Shown one piece after another: positions 6,947 through 15,554 of a stretch of 60,495 nt of DNA; the stretch's first letter is position 1, and the number at the start of each line of letters is the position of its first letter. The stretch covers positions 1 through 60,495 of the forward strand of contig NZ_JNFC01000020.1 in the NCBI RefSeq assembly GCF_000756385.1, read 5' to 3'. The notes beneath the pieces were generated by a model. That model worked only from the letters and a program-made list of their open reading frames with translations, did no database searches and was not told where the DNA came from. Source of the stretch: Sphingopyxis sp. LC363 (GTDB lineage: Bacteria; Pseudomonadota; Alphaproteobacteria; Sphingomonadales; Sphingomonadaceae). The position numbers were made by a program, and so were the translations under genes.

Positions 6947-8743
6947 ATGACAATCGATCGGCGGCGTTTCATCGGTGCGGCAGCGGGGGGAGGGGCGACG
7001 GCCGCGCTGGCCGCTTGGTTCCCTGCCTGGGCGCAGCCGGTTTCGGCCGGTATCGCCGCGCCCCTTCCGACCGTGTCGGGCAACGACATCACGCTGCGCA
7101 TCGCGCGCCAGACGATGCGCATCGACGGCAAGCTCAGCCGGGCGATCGGGATCAACGGCACCGTTCCCGCGCCGCTGGTCCGGCTGAAGGAGGGGCAACA
7201 GGCGCGCCTGACGGTTGTCAACGATCTGGACGAGGACAGTTCGATCCACTGGCACGGGCTGATCCTGCCCTTTCACATGGACGGGGTGCCGGGGGTCAGC
7301 TTTCCCGGGATCAAGCCGGGCAAGCGCTTCGTCTACGAGTTTCCCGTCGTCCAGTCGGGCACCTATTGGTATCACAGCCATTCGGGGCTGCAGGAACAGC
7401 TTGGCCATTATGGTCCGATCGTGATCGATCCGAAGGATGCCGATCCGGTCGCCTATGACCGCGAACATGTGATCGTGCTGTCCGACCACAGCCAGCTCGC
7501 GCCCGAAGAAATCTTTCGCAAGATGAAGGTCAATCCGGGGCATTTCAACATGCAGCGCCAGACGCTGTCGGGGCTGCTCGCCGGCAAGGACCAGACGCTC
7601 AAGGACCGCGTCGAATGGGGCCGGATGCGGATGGATCCGACCGACATCGCCGACGTCAACGGTTCGACATACACTTTCCTCGTCAACGGCCATGGACCGC
7701 GCGACAACTGGACCGCGTTGTTCGCGCCCGGCGAGCGCGTGCGGCTGCGCATTATCAATGCGTCGGCGATGTCGATCTTCAACGTCCGCATTCCGGGGCT
7801 CCGTATGACCGTCGTGCAGGCCGACGGGCTCAACGTCCGGCCGGTCGCGATCGACGAATTCCAGATCGGCGTGGCCGAAACCTATGACGTCGTCGTCACC
7901 CCGGCCGAGGACCGCGCCTATACATTCGTCGCCGAAGCGAACGACCGGTCGGGCATGGCGCGCGCGACGCTCGCGCCGCGTGCGGGCATGGCCGCGCCGG
8001 TTCCGGCGCTGCGCCCGCGCCCGCTCGCGACGATGAAGGACATGGGGATGGGGGGGATGGGCGACATGCCGGGCGGCGGCGACGCGACCTGCGCACCCGA
8101 ACATGCCGCGATGGGGCACTGCACCCCCGCCGGCGCCGCGCCCGCCACCGATCATGCCGCAATGGGGCATGGCGCGGGCGGCATGGAGCACAGCATGCGC
8201 GATTTCAGCGTCGCGCCGCAGGTCAAGCGCGACCCCAGCGTCCAGTCGATTTCGCCGATGCCGGTCGACCGGATGGCCGAACCTGGGCAGGGGCTGGAGG
8301 ATGTGGGGCACGAGGTGCTGACCTATCATCACCTCGCCGCGCTCGACCGCAATCCCGACGTGCGCGCGCCCGGACGCGCGCTCGACATCCACCTGACCGG
8401 CAATATGGAACGCTTCATGTGGTCGTTCGACGGCGTGAAGATGTCCGACCATCACGAACCCATCCCCTTTATCGAGGGCGAGCGGGTGCGCGTGAACCTG
8501 ATCAACGATTCGATGATGAGCCACCCCATCCACCTGCACGGCCATTTCTTTGAACTGGTGACGGGCAAGGGCGATCACGCGCCGCGCAAGCATACGGTGA
8601 TCGTCCAGCCGGGCGGAATCGCGACATTCGACTTTACCGCCGACGCGCTCGGCGACTGGGCGTTCCACTGCCATCTTCTCTATCACATGCACGCCGGCAT
8701 GATGCGCGTCGTCAGCGTCCGCCCGAAGGGAGAGGCGGCATGA
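6947..8743 (+). CDS. copA: Multicopper oxidase, copper resistance protein CopA
   Basis: A 598-residue periplasmic multicopper oxidase that oxidises Cu(I) to the less toxic Cu(II). A Tat signal (DRRRFIG near residue 5) exports it folded. Copper sites are HWHG (~residue 102), WYHSHSG (~143), HPIHLHGHFFEL (~525) and HCHLLYHMHAGMM (~575), the last two giving the type 1 and trinuclear ligands. A Met/His-rich insert around residues 364-425 includes CAPEHAAMGHCT, a motif found twice in CopB. It overlaps copB by 4 bases. The preceding promoter motif suggests control by the local ECF sigma. Confidence 0.95.
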   Translation: MTIDRRRFIGAAAGGGATAALAAWFPAWAQPVSAGIAAPLPTVSGNDITLRIARQTMRIDGKLSRAIGINGTVPAPLVRLKEGQQARLTVVNDLDEDSSIHWHGLILPFHMDGVPGVSFPGIKPGKRFVYEFPVVQSGTYWYHSHSGLQEQLGHYGPIVIDPKDADPVAYDREHVIVLSDHSQLAPEEIFRKMKVNPGHFNMQRQTLSGLLAGKDQTLKDRVEWGRMRMDPTDIADVNGSTYTFLVNGHGPRDNWTALFAPGERVRLRIINASAMSIFNVRIPGLRMTVVQADGLNVRPVAIDEFQIGVAETYDVVVTPAEDRAYTFVAEANDRSGMARATLAPRAGMAAPVPALRPRPLATMKDMGMGGMGDMPGGGDATCAPEHAAMGHCTPAGAAPATDHAAMGHGAGGMEHSMRDFSVAPQVKRDPSVQSISPMPVDRMAEPGQGLEDVGHEVLTYHHLAALDRNPDVRAPGRALDIHLTGNMERFMWSFDGVKMSDHHEPIPFIEGERVRVNLINDSMMSHPIHLHGHFFELVTGKGDHAPRKHTVIVQPGGIATFDFTADALGDWAFHCHLLYHMHAGMMRVVSVRPKGEAA

Positions 8744-9900
8744 GGCGCGCGTCGATGCTGCTCGCCGGCCTGTCGGCCCTCGCGCTCGCCGGTCCCGCCG
8801 TCGCGCAGTCGGACCCCCATGCGGGGCATGGTGCGCCGCAACCGTCCATGCAGGAAGCTCCGGCGCCCGAAGCAGAGAAGCAGGGCATGAACGGCGGCTG
8901 CACCGCCGAACATGCGGCGATGGGCCATTGCACCATGGCCGACGACGACCCCGATCATGGCGCGCACGGCGACCATGCCGAGCCAGCCGGGCCTGCCCCG
9001 GCCGAAGCCGATCCCCATGCCGGCCATGCGATGGCGCCGGCCGCGCAAGCCGCGGCGGGCGATCCCGCCTGTCCGCCCGAACATGCCGCCATGGGGCATT
9101 GCACGCCCGACGTCGCACCGCCGCCGCAGTCCCCCGGCGGTGCGACGGGCACCGACCTGCCGCCGGGCGACGCGCCAGCGCCGCCGCCGCCGGACGACTG
9201 GTATGCCGACCGCGTCTTTTCCAAGGCCGCGATGGATCATTCGCGGCACGAGATGATGAGGGAGAACGGCGGTCAGACCTTCGGCTTCGTCACCGCCGAC
9301 CTCGAATATCAGGCGCGCAAGGGCCGTGACGGCTTCAGCTGGGAGGGAGAGGCCTGGTACGGCGGCGACATCGACCGGCTGACGATCAAGAGCGAAGGCG
9401 AAAGCGCGATCGGCGAAGGGCTGGAGGAGGGCGAGGCGCAATTGCTCTACAGCCGCGCCATCGGCCCCTATTTCAATGCGCAGGCCGGTGTCCGCCATGA
9501 TTTCGGCCCCGGTCCCGACCGGAGCTATGCCACCGTCGCGATCGAAGGGCTCGCCCCCTATTGGTTCGAGGTGGGCGGCGCGCTTTTCCTGTCGGACAAG
9601 GGCGACCTTCTTGCCCGGATCGAGGGCGAATATGACCAGCGCATCACGCAGCGGCTGGTGCTCCAGCCCGCCGTCGAAGCGAATTTCGCGCTGCAGGACG
9701 TGCCCGCGAACGGCATCGGATCGGGCCTGTCGGACGTCGAGCTGGGCCTCCGCCTGCGCTATGAGATCGTCCGCGAATTCGCGCCCTATATCGGCGTCGA
9801 ATGGACGCGCCAGTTCGGCGACACCGCCCGCTTCGCGCGCGCGGCGGGCGAGGATCCCAGCAGTGTCGCGCTTGTCATGGGGGTGCGCGCCTGGTTCTAG
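8740..9900 (+). CDS. copB: Outer-membrane copper resistance protein CopB
   Basis: A 386-residue CopB/PcoB-family outer-membrane beta-barrel that works with CopA. It has a signal peptide (to ~residue 23) and a Met/His-rich linker (~25-150) carrying CTAEHAAMGHCT (~54) and CPPEHAAMGHCT (~111). The barrel domain begins near DDWYADRVFSKAAMDHSRHEMM and ends in Trp-Phe, as expected for a barrel. The stop codon TAG coincides with the TA at the left end of the inverted-repeat element that follows. Confidence 0.93.
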   Translation: MRRASMLLAGLSALALAGPAVAQSDPHAGHGAPQPSMQEAPAPEAEKQGMNGGCTAEHAAMGHCTMADDDPDHGAHGDHAEPAGPAPAEADPHAGHAMAPAAQAAAGDPACPPEHAAMGHCTPDVAPPPQSPGGATGTDLPPGDAPAPPPPDDWYADRVFSKAAMDHSRHEMMRENGGQTFGFVTADLEYQARKGRDGFSWEGEAWYGGDIDRLTIKSEGESAIGEGLEEGEAQLLYSRAIGPYFNAQAGVRHDFGPGPDRSYATVAIEGLAPYWFEVGGALFLSDKGDLLARIEGEYDQRITQRLVLQPAVEANFALQDVPANGIGSGLSDVELGLRLRYEIVREFAPYIGVEWTRQFGDTARFARAAGEDPSSVALVMGVRAWF

Positions 9901-10165
9901 GGTCAGGACCCATTAATTCCACGTTCGAGGTTTGAAGCGATTTTGCTCAGGGCGAGAAGGAAAGGCGGAGGAATATGAATATATTTCAAGGCTTTTCGAC
10001 GAAGCCATGGGCAAAATCGGTCAAATCCCGAAGGGACGTCGAAATGGCTTCGATCTCAGGTTCGCGCGGGCTTACGGGTAGCGATGCTACCCGCTGCGCC
10101 CGCCCAAGCCCGATATCTTCGCCATTTCGACGCCTCGATCGCGGAATTAATGGGTCCTGACCCTA
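9898..10165. mobile_element. MITE-like element with 22-bp perfect terminal inverted repeats and TA ends
   Basis: The left end (9899-9920, starting AGGGTCAGGACCCATTAATT) and right end (10143-10164) are exact reverse complements. Each end is flanked by TA (9898-9899 and 10164-10165), as for elements that duplicate TA such as IS630/Tc1-mariner relatives. The 266-bp interior has no convincing gene; a 61-codon ORF inside lacks coding character. The family assignment is inference. Right of it, 10165-10196 repeats GGGTCAGGACCC-type sequence. From there to 10468 I see nothing else of note. Confidence 0.7.
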
Positions 10166-10468
10166 GGGTCAGGACCCCAGGGTCCCGACCCTGAGCGCCT
10201 CCCCCGGGGCACGCTCCGGACAAGCCAATCGACAAGCCGGTTCGCCGCCGCGACTCGGGGGTTTCCGCCTGCGGGCGCCCCGGCGCTTGCGTGCTGCATC
10301 GCCCCCTTCCCGACAAGCTCGCGTAATTTAATTGCGCCGATTTCCCGTGCGGGCAAAAAAATCGTGCGACTTTGAGGGGTGGGGCTTTCGCCTGCGTATA
10401 TCGACTGGCAATGCGTCCTGCGAAAGCGTCAATAAGATATTGAAATAAAAACGAAATTTCCGTTGACC

Positions 10469-10478
10469 TGTATATACA
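10469..10478. promoter_or_regulatory. HutC-subfamily operator candidate upstream of the TonB receptor
   Basis: TGTATATACA is a perfect palindrome that fits the GTnTAnAC core known for HutC-type GntR regulators. It directly follows TTGACC (10463-10468), a -35-like hexamer, so binding would block the promoter of the receptor gene starting at 10525. Confidence 0.6.
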
Positions 10479-10524
10479 ATTGATGCTTTCTGCCGCCATG
10501 CACAAAACCAGATGGGGGTTTGCC

Positions 10525-13227
10525 ATGACGATCAGGACAGTTTTGCTCGCCAGCGCCGCGCTCGCCGCCGGCCTTTCCACGCCCGCCTTCGCGCAGGCCG
10601 AAGCGCCGGCCGACGGCGGCGCCGAAAGCGCGGCGAGCCCCGACGACATCGTCGTCACCGGGTCGCGCATCCGGCGGCAGGACCTTGCGGGCGTCGGGCC
10701 CGCGACCGTCGTCTCGGCCGAACAGATCGAGAATACCGGCCTCGTGAATATCGAAACCGTGTTGCAGCGGTTGCCCGCCAACGCGGGCTTCGCGGGCAAC
10801 CAGACCTCGGCCTATTGGGCGAACAACGGTTATGGCACGGCGCAGGTCAACCTTCGCGGCCTCGGCATCAAGCGCACGCTGGTGCTGCTGAACGGCCGCC
10901 GCCTCGTCGCGGGCGGCACCGGGGCGAACTCCTCGCCCGACCTCAACATGATCCCGGTCGCGGCGCTCGCGCGCACCGACGTGCTCAAGGACGGCGCCTC
11001 GGCGATCTACGGCGCCGACGCGATGGCGGGCGTGGTCAACCTCGTGACCCGCACCGACTATGAAGGTCTGGGCCTGAGCGTGCGCCAGGGCATCACCGAA
11101 AGGGGCGACGGGTCCGACTTTACCGCCGATCTCCTGTGGGGCGTCCGGGGTGATCGCGGCGGCTTCATGGCCGCGGTCACCTATCAAAAGACGCGGGCGG
11201 TCAACATGGCGACGCGCGCGCCCTGTTCGCTTGCCGAAACGACCCCGGGCGCGCTGAGCTGCGTCAACAGCGCCTCGACGATCGGCGGGCGCGCCGTGCT
11301 CCCGAACGGGCAGCAGATCAATTTCAACCAGCAGCCCGGCGGCGACGGCGATTTCTTCGAGCCCTACAGCCCCGCCAAGCATAATTTCAATTCGAACCCG
11401 TTCCTCAACGCGGTGAGCCCGGTCGAGCGCGTCAGCACGGCCTTCTTCGCCGACTATGACCTCAGCGACAATATCGAGGCGTTCGGCGAGTTCCTCTATA
11501 CCTTCCGCAAGTCGAACCAGATCGCGACCCCGGGAACGCTGCGCAACCTGTCGATCGCCGCGAGCAACCCCACCAACCCGACGGGCGAGAATATCGTGCT
11601 CATCCAGCGCCGCCTCGCCGAACCGGGGCCGCGCCAGTTTTTTCAGGAAACCGACACCTGGCAGGGCACGTTCGGGCTGCGCGGGAAATTGTCGAACGAT
11701 TGGGCGTGGGAAGTCGCGGGCGCGTTCGGGCGCAACACGGCGGTCGACGGCTCGACCAATATCGCCAATCTCGAGCGCGTCGCCAATACGCTCGACACGA
11801 GCAAGTGCAGCCTGGCGGCGGGCGCCTCGATCCCGTGTGCCGATTATCTGGGCTTCGGCGATCTGACGCCCGAGGTTCTCGACTATATCCTCTTCACCTC
11901 GCGCGATCGCGGCGGCAACGAGCTGGCGACGGTCACCGCCGATTTGAACGGCAACCTGTTCAACCTGCCCGCCGGCCCGGTGTCGTTCGCGACCGGGCTT
12001 GTCTACCGCAAGGAAAAGGGCTGGCGCGACCCCGATCCCCTGACCGTGCTCGGCATCGCCAACACCAACCAGCAGGATCCGATCTCGGGTTCGACCACGG
12101 CGAAGGAGGCCTATCTCGAGCTGTCGGTCCCGATCCTCGCCGACACGCCCTTTTTCGAAGCGCTGACCGCGGGCGGTGCGGTGCGGTTTTCCGATTATGA
12201 CCTGTTCGGCAGCGACTGGAACTACAAGGCGAGCCTCGACTGGATGATCAGCGACAGCTTCCGCCTGCGCGGCACCTATGGCACGGGCTTCCGCATCCCG
12301 AACGTGCCCGAACTTTACGGCGGCGTTTCGGAAGGCAATCTGACGACGACCGATCCCTGCTCGCGCTATTCGACCAGCGGCGATGCGACGCTGATCGCCA
12401 ATTGCCAGGCCTCGGGGGTGCCCGCCAATTACGTCCAGCTCGGCACGACGATCCTGACGACGGTCGGCGGCAACGAGAATCTGAAGCCCGAAAGCTCGAC
12501 GACCTGGACCGTCGGGACGGTCATCTCGCCCAAGAGCATCGTGCCCGGCCTGTCGCTGACCGCCGACTGGTTCGACATCAAGATCAAGGACGCGATCCGC
12601 GCGATTCCCGGCTCGACCAAATTGTCGATCTGTTACGCGAGCCAGAATCTGTCGCATCCCTTCTGCGACGATTTCACGCGCAGCACGCTGACCGGCGAAG
12701 TGACCTTCCTCTCCGCGCAGCCGATCAACACCGGCCGCGAGGAAATGAACGGGCTCGATCTGGGGCTCGTCTATGCCGGTGGCATCGGCAGCGTGAACCT
12801 CTCGCTCGACGTCAACCTGACCTACCTCAACAAATATGTCGTGCTGCCCTTCCCCGGCGGCGCCCCGATCGATTTCGACGGTTTCATCGGCGGCGGCAAC
12901 GGCGGCTATGCGAAGTGGCGCGGTTATGGCGTGCTGACGGCCGAGAAGGACGGGGTCAGCGCGACCTGGTCGACGCAGTGGATCGGCAAGGCGACCGATT
13001 TCAACGCCGCGCCCGGCGAGATCGGCTATCGCACCCCGAATGTCTTCTATCACAATCTCCAGCTCGCCTACGAGATCGACGAGAAGACGCGTTTCCAGCT
13101 CGGCGTCGACAATTTGTTCGATCGCAAGGCGCCCTATATCCAGAGCTTCACCGATGCGAACACCGACACGATGACCTATGATCTGCTCGGCCGGCGCTTC
13201 TATGTCGGCTTCCGTACCGCCTTTTAA
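10525..13227 (+). CDS. TonB-dependent outer-membrane receptor
   Basis: About 900 residues: signal peptide (cleaved near PAFAQA, residue 25), TonB-box-like DDIVVTG, plug domain with NLRGLGIKRTLVLLNGRRL and DGASAIYGADAMAGVVN, then a 22-strand-type barrel ending VGFRTAF. The start at 10525 follows GATGGGGG and gives the cleanest signal peptide; 10498 is an alternative. It heads an operon with two PepSY proteins. The GntR gene at 14682-15452 is the likely regulator because matching operators lie before both. The substrate is unknown; PepSY partners often go with iron or haem uptake. Confidence 0.9.
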   Translation: MTIRTVLLASAALAAGLSTPAFAQAEAPADGGAESAASPDDIVVTGSRIRRQDLAGVGPATVVSAEQIENTGLVNIETVLQRLPANAGFAGNQTSAYWANNGYGTAQVNLRGLGIKRTLVLLNGRRLVAGGTGANSSPDLNMIPVAALARTDVLKDGASAIYGADAMAGVVNLVTRTDYEGLGLSVRQGITERGDGSDFTADLLWGVRGDRGGFMAAVTYQKTRAVNMATRAPCSLAETTPGALSCVNSASTIGGRAVLPNGQQINFNQQPGGDGDFFEPYSPAKHNFNSNPFLNAVSPVERVSTAFFADYDLSDNIEAFGEFLYTFRKSNQIATPGTLRNLSIAASNPTNPTGENIVLIQRRLAEPGPRQFFQETDTWQGTFGLRGKLSNDWAWEVAGAFGRNTAVDGSTNIANLERVANTLDTSKCSLAAGASIPCADYLGFGDLTPEVLDYILFTSRDRGGNELATVTADLNGNLFNLPAGPVSFATGLVYRKEKGWRDPDPLTVLGIANTNQQDPISGSTTAKEAYLELSVPILADTPFFEALTAGGAVRFSDYDLFGSDWNYKASLDWMISDSFRLRGTYGTGFRIPNVPELYGGVSEGNLTTTDPCSRYSTSGDATLIANCQASGVPANYVQLGTTILTTVGGNENLKPESSTTWTVGTVISPKSIVPGLSLTADWFDIKIKDAIRAIPGSTKLSICYASQNLSHPFCDDFTRSTLTGEVTFLSAQPINTGREEMNGLDLGLVYAGGIGSVNLSLDVNLTYLNKYVVLPFPGGAPIDFDGFIGGGNGGYAKWRGYGVLTAEKDGVSATWSTQWIGKATDFNAAPGEIGYRTPNVFYHNLQLAYEIDEKTRFQLGVDNLFDRKAPYIQSFTDANTDTMTYDLLGRRFYVGFRTAF

Positions 13228-13241
13228 AGGGGCAGGGGAGC

Positions 13242-13946
13242 ATGGCAATTCGTTGGCCGCTGGTCGTTCGCCGGACGCATAAATGGCTGGCCCTCGTGGT
13301 CGGGGTCCAGGCTTTGCTCTGGACGCTGACCGGCTTTTACATGGTGGCGGTGCATATCGACATCATCCACGGCGACGATCTGGTGCGCGCGCCGGTTGCC
13401 CAGCCGTTCGACCTCGACGGGCTTGCCGCGCCGTCGAAGATCGTCGCGGCGGCGCCGGGCGTCTCGGAAATGCGCCTCCAGCGGTTTTCCGGCCGGCCGG
13501 TCTGGCGCGCCGAGACGCCCGACGGCGCGCGCCTGTTCGATGCGCGCACCGGAGCGCCGCTGCCCGCGCTGACCGAGACGCAGGTGCGCGAACAGGCGCG
13601 GCGCATCTATACGGGCGACGGCAAGATCGTTTCGGTTCGGCTGCTGACCGAGGCGCCCCAGGAAATGCAGGCGCGCAAGCTACCCTATTGGCAGGTCGTT
13701 TTCGAAGGCTGGAACCGGCCGACGCTCTATCTGTCGCCGGCGACGGGCGAGCTCATCTCGCGCCGCCACGCGCTGTGGCGTGTCTTTGACTTCGCGTGGA
13801 TGCTGCACATCATGGATTATGACGAGCGCACCGACGTCAACAATCCGCTGCTTCGCGTCGCGACCTGGAGCACCTTTGCCATGGCGGCGACCGGCGCCTG
13901 GCTGCTGATCTGGTCCTTCCCGCGCCGCAAGAGGAAAAAGGCATGA
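13242..13946 (+). CDS. PepSY-associated membrane protein
   Basis: A 234-residue membrane protein. An N-terminal VRRTHKWLALVVGVQALLWTLTG segment is typical of PepSY-TM proteins, followed by a periplasmic PepSY-like domain (~55-165) and a second pair of segments with DFAWMLHIMDYD and a final hydrophobic helix. It lies 14 bases after the receptor stop and overlaps the next gene by 4 bases. Such pairs are often found beside TonB receptors and may reduce or move the imported metal complex across the inner membrane (inference). Confidence 0.82.
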   Translation: MAIRWPLVVRRTHKWLALVVGVQALLWTLTGFYMVAVHIDIIHGDDLVRAPVAQPFDLDGLAAPSKIVAAAPGVSEMRLQRFSGRPVWRAETPDGARLFDARTGAPLPALTETQVREQARRIYTGDGKIVSVRLLTEAPQEMQARKLPYWQVVFEGWNRPTLYLSPATGELISRRHALWRVFDFAWMLHIMDYDERTDVNNPLLRVATWSTFAMAATGAWLLIWSFPRRKRKKA

Positions 13947-14677
13947 AAAAGCTTCGCCTGTCGCCGCTGCTGTTCCGGCGCATCCACAAATGGGTCGGGC
14001 TGATCCTCGGCCTTCAATTCCTCCTCTGGGCGCTCAGCGGTTCGGTGATGGCGCTGCTCGACAAGGACAAGGTCGGCGGCCACGGCGGCGGCATGTCGCA
14101 TTCGCACCCCTTGCCGCCGGGCGAATATTATGATGTCGCCGCCTTGCCCGACGGCGAGCCGGTGACGGGAGTGGTGCTGCGCGATCTCGGCGCGCGGCCG
14201 GTCTATGAGGTCGAGAGCGCGAAGGGCACCCGCCTTGTCGATGCGACGACGGGCGAGGATATCCGCGTCGATCAGGACATGGCGCGCGCGGTCGCGATGA
14301 TGATGAACGAGGCGCCGGTCCGCAAGGTGAGCGCGATCGCCAAGCCCAATCTCGAATCGCGCGACCATGAAGGCGCGATGTGGCGTGTCGATTTCGCCGA
14401 TGCCGAAAACAGCAGCGCTTATGTCACGCTCGATACCGCGCGCTTCCTCGTGATGCGCGGCGACACCTGGCGCACCTGGGACTTCTTCTGGATGCTCCAC
14501 AATATGGACTATCTGAACCGCAAGAGCTTTAACCACCCGCTGATCATCCTCGTCGGCTTCGGCGCGCTCTGGCTGTCGGGGACGGGCTTTTACCTGCTGT
14601 TCAAAAGCTTCAGCCGCGCCGATTTTCGCTGGCTTCGCCGCCGCCGCAAGCCCGTGGTGACGCGCAGCACGTCCTGA
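13943..14677 (+). CDS. PepSY-associated membrane protein, second copy
   Basis: A 244-residue paralogue of the preceding protein with the same plan: FRRIHKWVGLILGLQFLLWALSG near the N-terminus, a periplasmic domain, then FWMLHNMDYLN and a last membrane helix. A short GGHGGGMSHSHPLPPG stretch (around residue 50) is His-rich and could bind metal. It is translationally coupled to its neighbour. The two probably form a heteromer in the inner membrane (inference). Confidence 0.82.
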   Translation: MKKLRLSPLLFRRIHKWVGLILGLQFLLWALSGSVMALLDKDKVGGHGGGMSHSHPLPPGEYYDVAALPDGEPVTGVVLRDLGARPVYEVESAKGTRLVDATTGEDIRVDQDMARAVAMMMNEAPVRKVSAIAKPNLESRDHEGAMWRVDFADAENSSAYVTLDTARFLVMRGDTWRTWDFFWMLHNMDYLNRKSFNHPLIILVGFGALWLSGTGFYLLFKSFSRADFRWLRRRRKPVVTRSTS

Positions 14678-14681
14678 CGCG

Positions 14682-15452
14682 TCAGTCGTCGACCGAGAAG
14701 GCGGCCGAAAGCTCGAAACGCGTGCCGGGATGGGAAAGCCAGGCGTGCGACACCAGCCGCCCGCGGCTCCAGGTTCGCCGGGTCATTCGCAGGACCGGCT
14801 CATTCTCGTCGAGGCCGAGCATGCCGCGGGTGCGCGCGTCGGGCATCGTCGCGCAAACGCGGTGCTCGACCCGTTCGAGCGGCGCGGTGCGCGTCAGATA
14901 CTCGTTCGGCGTCATCTGCGTAAAATCGATCCGGCCGTAGTCGGGCGCCACCGAGGCGAGGACGAAGCGTTCCTCGAGCTGAATCGGGAACTCGGCTTCG
15001 TGGTGGACGATGATCGAGTGGAAGATTTTCGTGCCCACCGGCACCTCCAGCAACACGGCGGTTTCGGCGCCCGCCTTTTCCTCGATATTCTGGATGACCC
15101 TTGCGCGGTAGTCATGGCCGCGCCCGCGGATTTCCTCGGCGATGTTCCGGATTTCGATCATATGTCCGATCGGCTTCGGTTCGGCGATGAACGAGCCGCT
15201 GCCGGCGCGGCGGACAATGATGCCCGCGGCCTGCAACTCGCGGAGCGCGCGGTTTGCCGTCATGCGCGAAACGTCGAACTGTCCGACCAGATCGGCCTCC
15301 GACGGCACGCGGTCGCCCGGTTTCAAGCGCCCGTCGCGGATGGCATCATGGATGCTTTGCTTGATCGCCGCGTAGCGCGGAGGGGTGTCCGGGGAAGCGC
15401 GGCCGGAAGACCGCCTGGTGTTGTTCGAGCTTCGTCGAGGCATAAGATCCAT
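14682..15452 (-). CDS. GntR-family transcriptional regulator, HutC subfamily
   Basis: About 256 residues. The N-terminal winged helix contains YAAIKQSIHDAIRDGRLKPGDRVPSEADLVGQFDVSRMTANRALRELQ-type sequence (~35-85), ending in the GSGSFIA wing. The C-terminal UTRA ligand domain (~110-250) includes FHSIIVHHE and APLERVEHRVCA. The start at 15452 is chosen because an operator lies immediately before it; ATG at 15443 is also possible. It converges on the PepSY gene (4-base gap). It probably represses itself and the receptor operon until an effector binds UTRA. No histidine-use genes are nearby, so the effector is unknown. Confidence 0.88.
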   Translation of the reverse strand: MDLMPRRSSNNTRRSSGRASPDTPPRYAAIKQSIHDAIRDGRLKPGDRVPSEADLVGQFDVSRMTANRALRELQAAGIIVRRAGSGSFIAEPKPIGHMIEIRNIAEEIRGRGHDYRARVIQNIEEKAGAETAVLLEVPVGTKIFHSIIVHHEAEFPIQLEERFVLASVAPDYGRIDFTQMTPNEYLTRTAPLERVEHRVCATMPDARTRGMLGLDENEPVLRMTRRTWSRGRLVSHAWLSHPGTRFELSAAFSVDD

Positions 15453-15457
15453 CACCC

Positions 15458-15465
15458 GTCTATAC
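15458..15465. promoter_or_regulatory. HutC-type operator at the regulator's own start
   Basis: GTCTATAC fits GTnTAnAC and is nested in CCGTCTATACAGG. It ends 5 bases upstream of the regulator start, overlapping the ribosome site region, which suggests auto-repression. It matches the site at 10469-10478 before the receptor. Confidence 0.55.
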
Positions 15466-15554
15466 AGGTGAAACCATCCCGATTCCAATCGTTCCAATCG
15501 CTTCGCCGTCAAGATTGGCGTTGCCGCCGCGCGCGTTACCCGACTTCCGGGGCG

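Noticed and set aside
6206..9118. 970-codon antisense frame over sigma factor and copA
   Set aside because: The sense strand encodes clear copper proteins with catalytic motifs; the antisense product is low-complexity and basic.
9975..10160. 61-codon ORF inside the inverted-repeat element
   Set aside because: It reads into the terminal repeat, has no coding character and no ribosome site worth noting.
10429..13248. 939-codon antisense frame over the TonB receptor
   Set aside because: It is a shadow of the receptor, without domain or ribosome site.
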